DNA of 25,420 bases from an uncultured Phycisphaerales bacterium (GTDB lineage: Bacteria > Planctomycetota > Phycisphaerae > WQYP01). Below the pieces are notes generated by a model. It searched no databases. It was not told where the DNA came from and worked only from the letters and a program-made list of their open reading frames with translations. The position numbers were made by a program, and so were the translations under genes. Where the stretch lies: positions 1-25,420 of the forward strand of contig CAIPTQ010000178.1 in NCBI GenBank assembly GCA_903868035.1. The letters run 5' to 3'. Each line of letters opens with the position of its first letter. The first letter of the stretch is position 1. Positions 23,730 to 25,420 of this stretch are shown here, piece after piece.

Positions 23730-24407
23730 ATGACTGATTTGGCCCGGTACATCGATCATACCTTGCTGAAGCCTGAGGCCGGGGAGGCGGATATTCGGCG
23801 GTTGGTGGGGGAGGCGGTGGCGCATCGGTTTGCGAGCGTGTGCGTACACGGGCGGTGGGTGGCGCTGGTGGCGGCGATGCTGCGTGAGGCGGGGGCGGAT
23901 GTTGGCGAGCGGGCGGTGGCGGCGTGTGCGGTGGTGGGGTTTCCGCTGGGGGCGAATAAGTCGAGTGTGAAGGCGCTGGAAGCGGTGGCGGCGGTGAAGG
24001 ATGGGGCGCGGGAAATCGACATGGTGATCGCGCTGGATGCGGTGCTGGGGCTGAATCTGGAGGCGGCGCGCGGGGATGTGTTGGAGGTGGTGCGGGCGGT
24101 GCGGGGGGTGCGGCAGCAGACGCTGGTGAAGGTGATCTTGGAAACGGCGGCGCTGAATGAGGAGCAAACGGCGCTGGGGTGCCGAGCGGCGCGGGAGGGG
24201 GGCGCGGATTTTGTGAAGACGTCGACGGGGTTGCATGCCAAGGGCGGGGCGACGGAGGAGGCGGTGCGGTGGCTGGTGCGTTATTCGGGGGGGCTGGCGG
24301 TGAAGGCGAGTGGGGGGATTCGGGATCGGGCGGCGGCGGAGAGGTGTGTGGCGCTGGGGGCGGTGCGGATTGGGACATCGGCGGGGGTGGGGAGGGTGAC
24401 GGGGTGA
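23730..24407 (+). CDS. deoC: Deoxyribose-phosphate aldolase DeoC
   Basis: 225 residues from ATG 23730 (an upstream in-frame ATG at 23682 adds unrelated residues). DeoC motifs are complete: YIDHTLLKPEA, SVCVHGRWV, VVGFPLGANKSSVK, EIDMVIALDAVL with the catalytic Asp (about D97), FVKTSTGL with the Schiff-base Lys (K163) and AVKASGGIRD (proton-relay Lys K192), ending RIGTSAGV. The enzyme splits 2-deoxyribose-5-phosphate into acetaldehyde and glyceraldehyde-3-phosphate. The stop codon TGA (24405-24407) overlaps an AT-rich dispersed repeat. A second, partial deoC lies at 25299-25420. Confidence 0.94.
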   Translation: MTDLARYIDHTLLKPEAGEADIRRLVGEAVAHRFASVCVHGRWVALVAAMLREAGADVGERAVAACAVVGFPLGANKSSVKALEAVAAVKDGAREIDMVIALDAVLGLNLEAARGDVLEVVRAVRGVRQQTLVKVILETAALNEEQTALGCRAAREGGADFVKTSTGLHAKGGATEEAVRWLVRYSGGLAVKASGGIRDRAAAERCVALGAVRIGTSAGVGRVTG

Positions 24408-24442
24408 TTTTCGATTTTTAATTTTCGATTTTCGTTTTTTTA
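24406..24442. repeat. AT-rich dispersed repeat B overlapping the deoC stop codon
   Basis: GATTTTCGATTTTTAATTTT is followed by CGATTTTCG and a run of T residues. Without a GC-rich stem before it, it is not a standard terminator, though the T-rich end may slow transcription. Its start overlaps the deoC TGA. Confidence 0.75.
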
Positions 24443-24533
24443 GTAGTAGCCGGGGGCGGCGCGGGCGAGGCGTGTGACTTTGGGGGGGGCATGAGGTGGA
24501 TGCGTGGCGGCAGGTTAAAATGCCGTCATGTCC

Positions 24534-24562
24534 GTGACCTATACCCGCGACTTTTTTATAAC
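24534..24562 (+). promoter_or_regulatory. Sigma70-like promoter of the HEPN-MNT pair
   Basis: GTGACC (24534-24539), a 17-nt spacer and TATAAC (24557-24562); start near 24569, about 29 nt before ATG 24598. Confidence 0.45.
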
Positions 24563-24597
24563 CCTGATTGTTCCTCATTTTGCGGCTCCAGGATAGA

Positions 24598-24996
24598 ATG
24601 TTCCGCATGGCAATGGATGTTGGCAAACAATGCGACTATTGGCGGAAAGGCGCGGACAACGCCTTGGCGGCCGCTGAATTGCTGATCCAGAATGGGCGGT
24701 TCGATTTCGGCCTCTTTTTGCTTCATCTGTCGCTGGAGAAGCTGCTCAAGGCAATCGTAACGCGAGAAACACAGGACGTTCCTCCCAAGACGCATAACCT
24801 GCTGTTTCTGGTGGAGAAGGCGAAGCTGTCACCGCCGGGAAATTTGCTGGCGGTATTGAGTGAATTTCGCGAGTACTGCATGGCCGGGCGCTATCCCGAT
24901 GCCGAACCGGCGAATGTGGATCAGGCGATGGCCCAGCGCGAGTTGGCCCGGGCACGGGAGGTAAGCACATGGTTGCAGAATCAATTCAAAAAGTAG
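24598..24996 (+). CDS. HEPN domain protein, likely toxin of a HEPN-MNT pair
   Basis: 132 residues from ATG 24598, supported by AGGA 7 nt upstream; ATG 24607 is an alternative. The four-helix HEPN pattern is clear: YWRKGADNALAAAELLIQNGRFDFGLFLLHLSLEKLLKAIV, KTHNLLFLVEKA and LSEFREYCMAGRYPDAEP, where the Arg-x4-6 region near REYCMAGRYPD holds the polar residues of HEPN proteins. HEPN partners of minimal nucleotidyltransferases act as RNases, or are silenced by AMP addition. The next gene begins inside its 3' end (28-nt overlap). Confidence 0.85.
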   Translation: MFRMAMDVGKQCDYWRKGADNALAAAELLIQNGRFDFGLFLLHLSLEKLLKAIVTRETQDVPPKTHNLLFLVEKAKLSPPGNLLAVLSEFREYCMAGRYPDAEPANVDQAMAQRELARAREVSTWLQNQFKK

Positions 24997-25292
24997 TGCG
25001 CGACTACTTAACGGCGGCGACCCGGGCGGGGATACCCACCCATAAGGCGGTGCTGTTCGGTTCCCAAGCCCGTGGCAATGCAGGAGAACTGAGCGACATC
25101 GACTTGGTAGTGCTGTCGGCCGCGCTGGAGCCGCCCCATGCGCGTGAACTAGTGGCGACGCTGTGGCGGTTGTGCCTGGCCACCGACGCCCGCATCGAGC
25201 CTATTGCCTGCGGCGAAAAGGAATGGGAGGCCAACGACTCCCGCATTATCCTCGAAATTGCCCGGCGCGAAGGGGTAGTGATTGAGACGTGA
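24969..25292 (+). CDS. Minimal nucleotidyltransferase (MNT), likely antitoxin of a HEPN-MNT pair
   Basis: 107 residues. The nucleotidyltransferase motif VLFGSQARGNAGELSDIDLVVL (GSxARG...SDxDL) is intact, with both metal-binding Asp residues (about D43 and D45), and the third acidic residue is likely E77 in ARIEPIACG. In the studied MntA-HepT system the MNT protein AMPylates the HEPN toxin. The 28-nt overlap with the HEPN gene fits one operon. Confidence 0.85.
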   Translation: MVAESIQKVVRDYLTAATRAGIPTHKAVLFGSQARGNAGELSDIDLVVLSAALEPPHARELVATLWRLCLATDARIEPIACGEKEWEANDSRIILEIARREGVVIET

Positions 25293-25298
25293 GCGTGA

Positions 25299-25420
25299 GG
25301 CGGCTGGAGGCACCATGCGGGGGGGGTGGTGAAAGCGAACGGGGGGATTAGGGATCGGGCGGCGGCGGAGAGGTATTTGGGGATGGGGGCGAGGCGGATT
25401 GGGACTTCGAGCGGGGGTGG
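25299..25420 (+). pseudogene. 3' part of a second deoC, cut by the window end
   Basis: From 25326 to the end, the frame reads VVKANGGIRDRAAAER then RRIGTSSG, matching the end of the intact deoC upstream (AVKASGGIRDRAAAER and RIGTSAG). The DNA is clearly similar but diverged. The first residues of the copy lie in a G-run at about 25318-25326, with a weaker match back to about 25299. There is no DeoC N-terminus between the MNT stop at 25292 and this point, so it is a remnant. Its right end is not seen. Confidence 0.75.

Noticed and set aside
24416..24442. Rho-independent terminator after deoC
   Set aside because: There is a T-run but no GC-rich stem in front of it; the block matches the AT-rich dispersed repeat.

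Overview
The window is GC-rich bacterial chromosome with mostly single genes or two-gene units on both strands and no rRNA, tRNA, phage or CRISPR content that I can see. The mix points to Planctomycetota, probably a Phycisphaerae-like lineage: a lipoprotein resembling planctomycete pseudopilin (DUF1559-like) proteins, a secreted GH27 glycosidase, a SYLF lipoprotein, a propeller protein, and short dispersed repeats. This placement is inference; no marker gene settles it.

Layout. 1-306: an array of short repeats phased at about 10.5 bp, then the 3' remnant of a glucuronoyl/acetylxylan-esterase-like gene (-). 395-1423: SYLF lipoprotein and a small membrane protein that seems to be cut by an in-frame stop codon (+). 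1405-4093 (-): an AAA ATPase and a DUF4276 (Toprim-like) protein with a 4-nt overlap, a likely two-gene defence module, followed directly by a livF-like ABC ATPase gene that is frameshifted at a heptanucleotide tandem repeat. 4217-7140 (-): signal peptide peptidase SppA and an exported propeller protein. 7243-7880 (-): VapBC-type toxin-antitoxin pair. 8024-9398 (-): PAP2 phosphatase and WrbA. 9599-10680 (+): two small lipoproteins, with the C-terminal remnant of a paralogue of the second lying between them. 10758-13670 (-): Hyi-like TIM barrel, Fpg, a molybdopterin-domain oxidoreductase and a response regulator. 13773-17474 (-): secreted GH27 alpha-galactosidase and a starch/glycogen-synthase-like GT-B enzyme. 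17617-18498 (+): APH-like kinase. 18643-19965 (-): HemW-like radical SAM protein. 20167-21887 (+): LsrG-like protein and iron-type alcohol dehydrogenase. 21980-23575 (-): XRE regulator with a clear terminator, and a second APH-like kinase. 23730-25420 (+): deoC, a HEPN-MNT toxin-antitoxin pair, and the 3' part of another deoC running off the end.

Two themes stand out. First, three families of short dispersed repeats sit inside genes or exactly at gene 3' ends, where they supply stop codons or extra C-terminal residues (fpg, hyi, hemW, deoC) or break a gene (livF). Second, the window holds several gene remnants (esterase, pseudopilin-like, deoC) beside small defence or addiction modules (ATPase-DUF4276, VapBC, HEPN-MNT), as expected of a region where accessory genes are gained and lost. 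The most system-like candidate is the ATPase-DUF4276 pair; the most unusual structural signals are the repeat-terminated genes and the heptamer-controlled livF reading frame.
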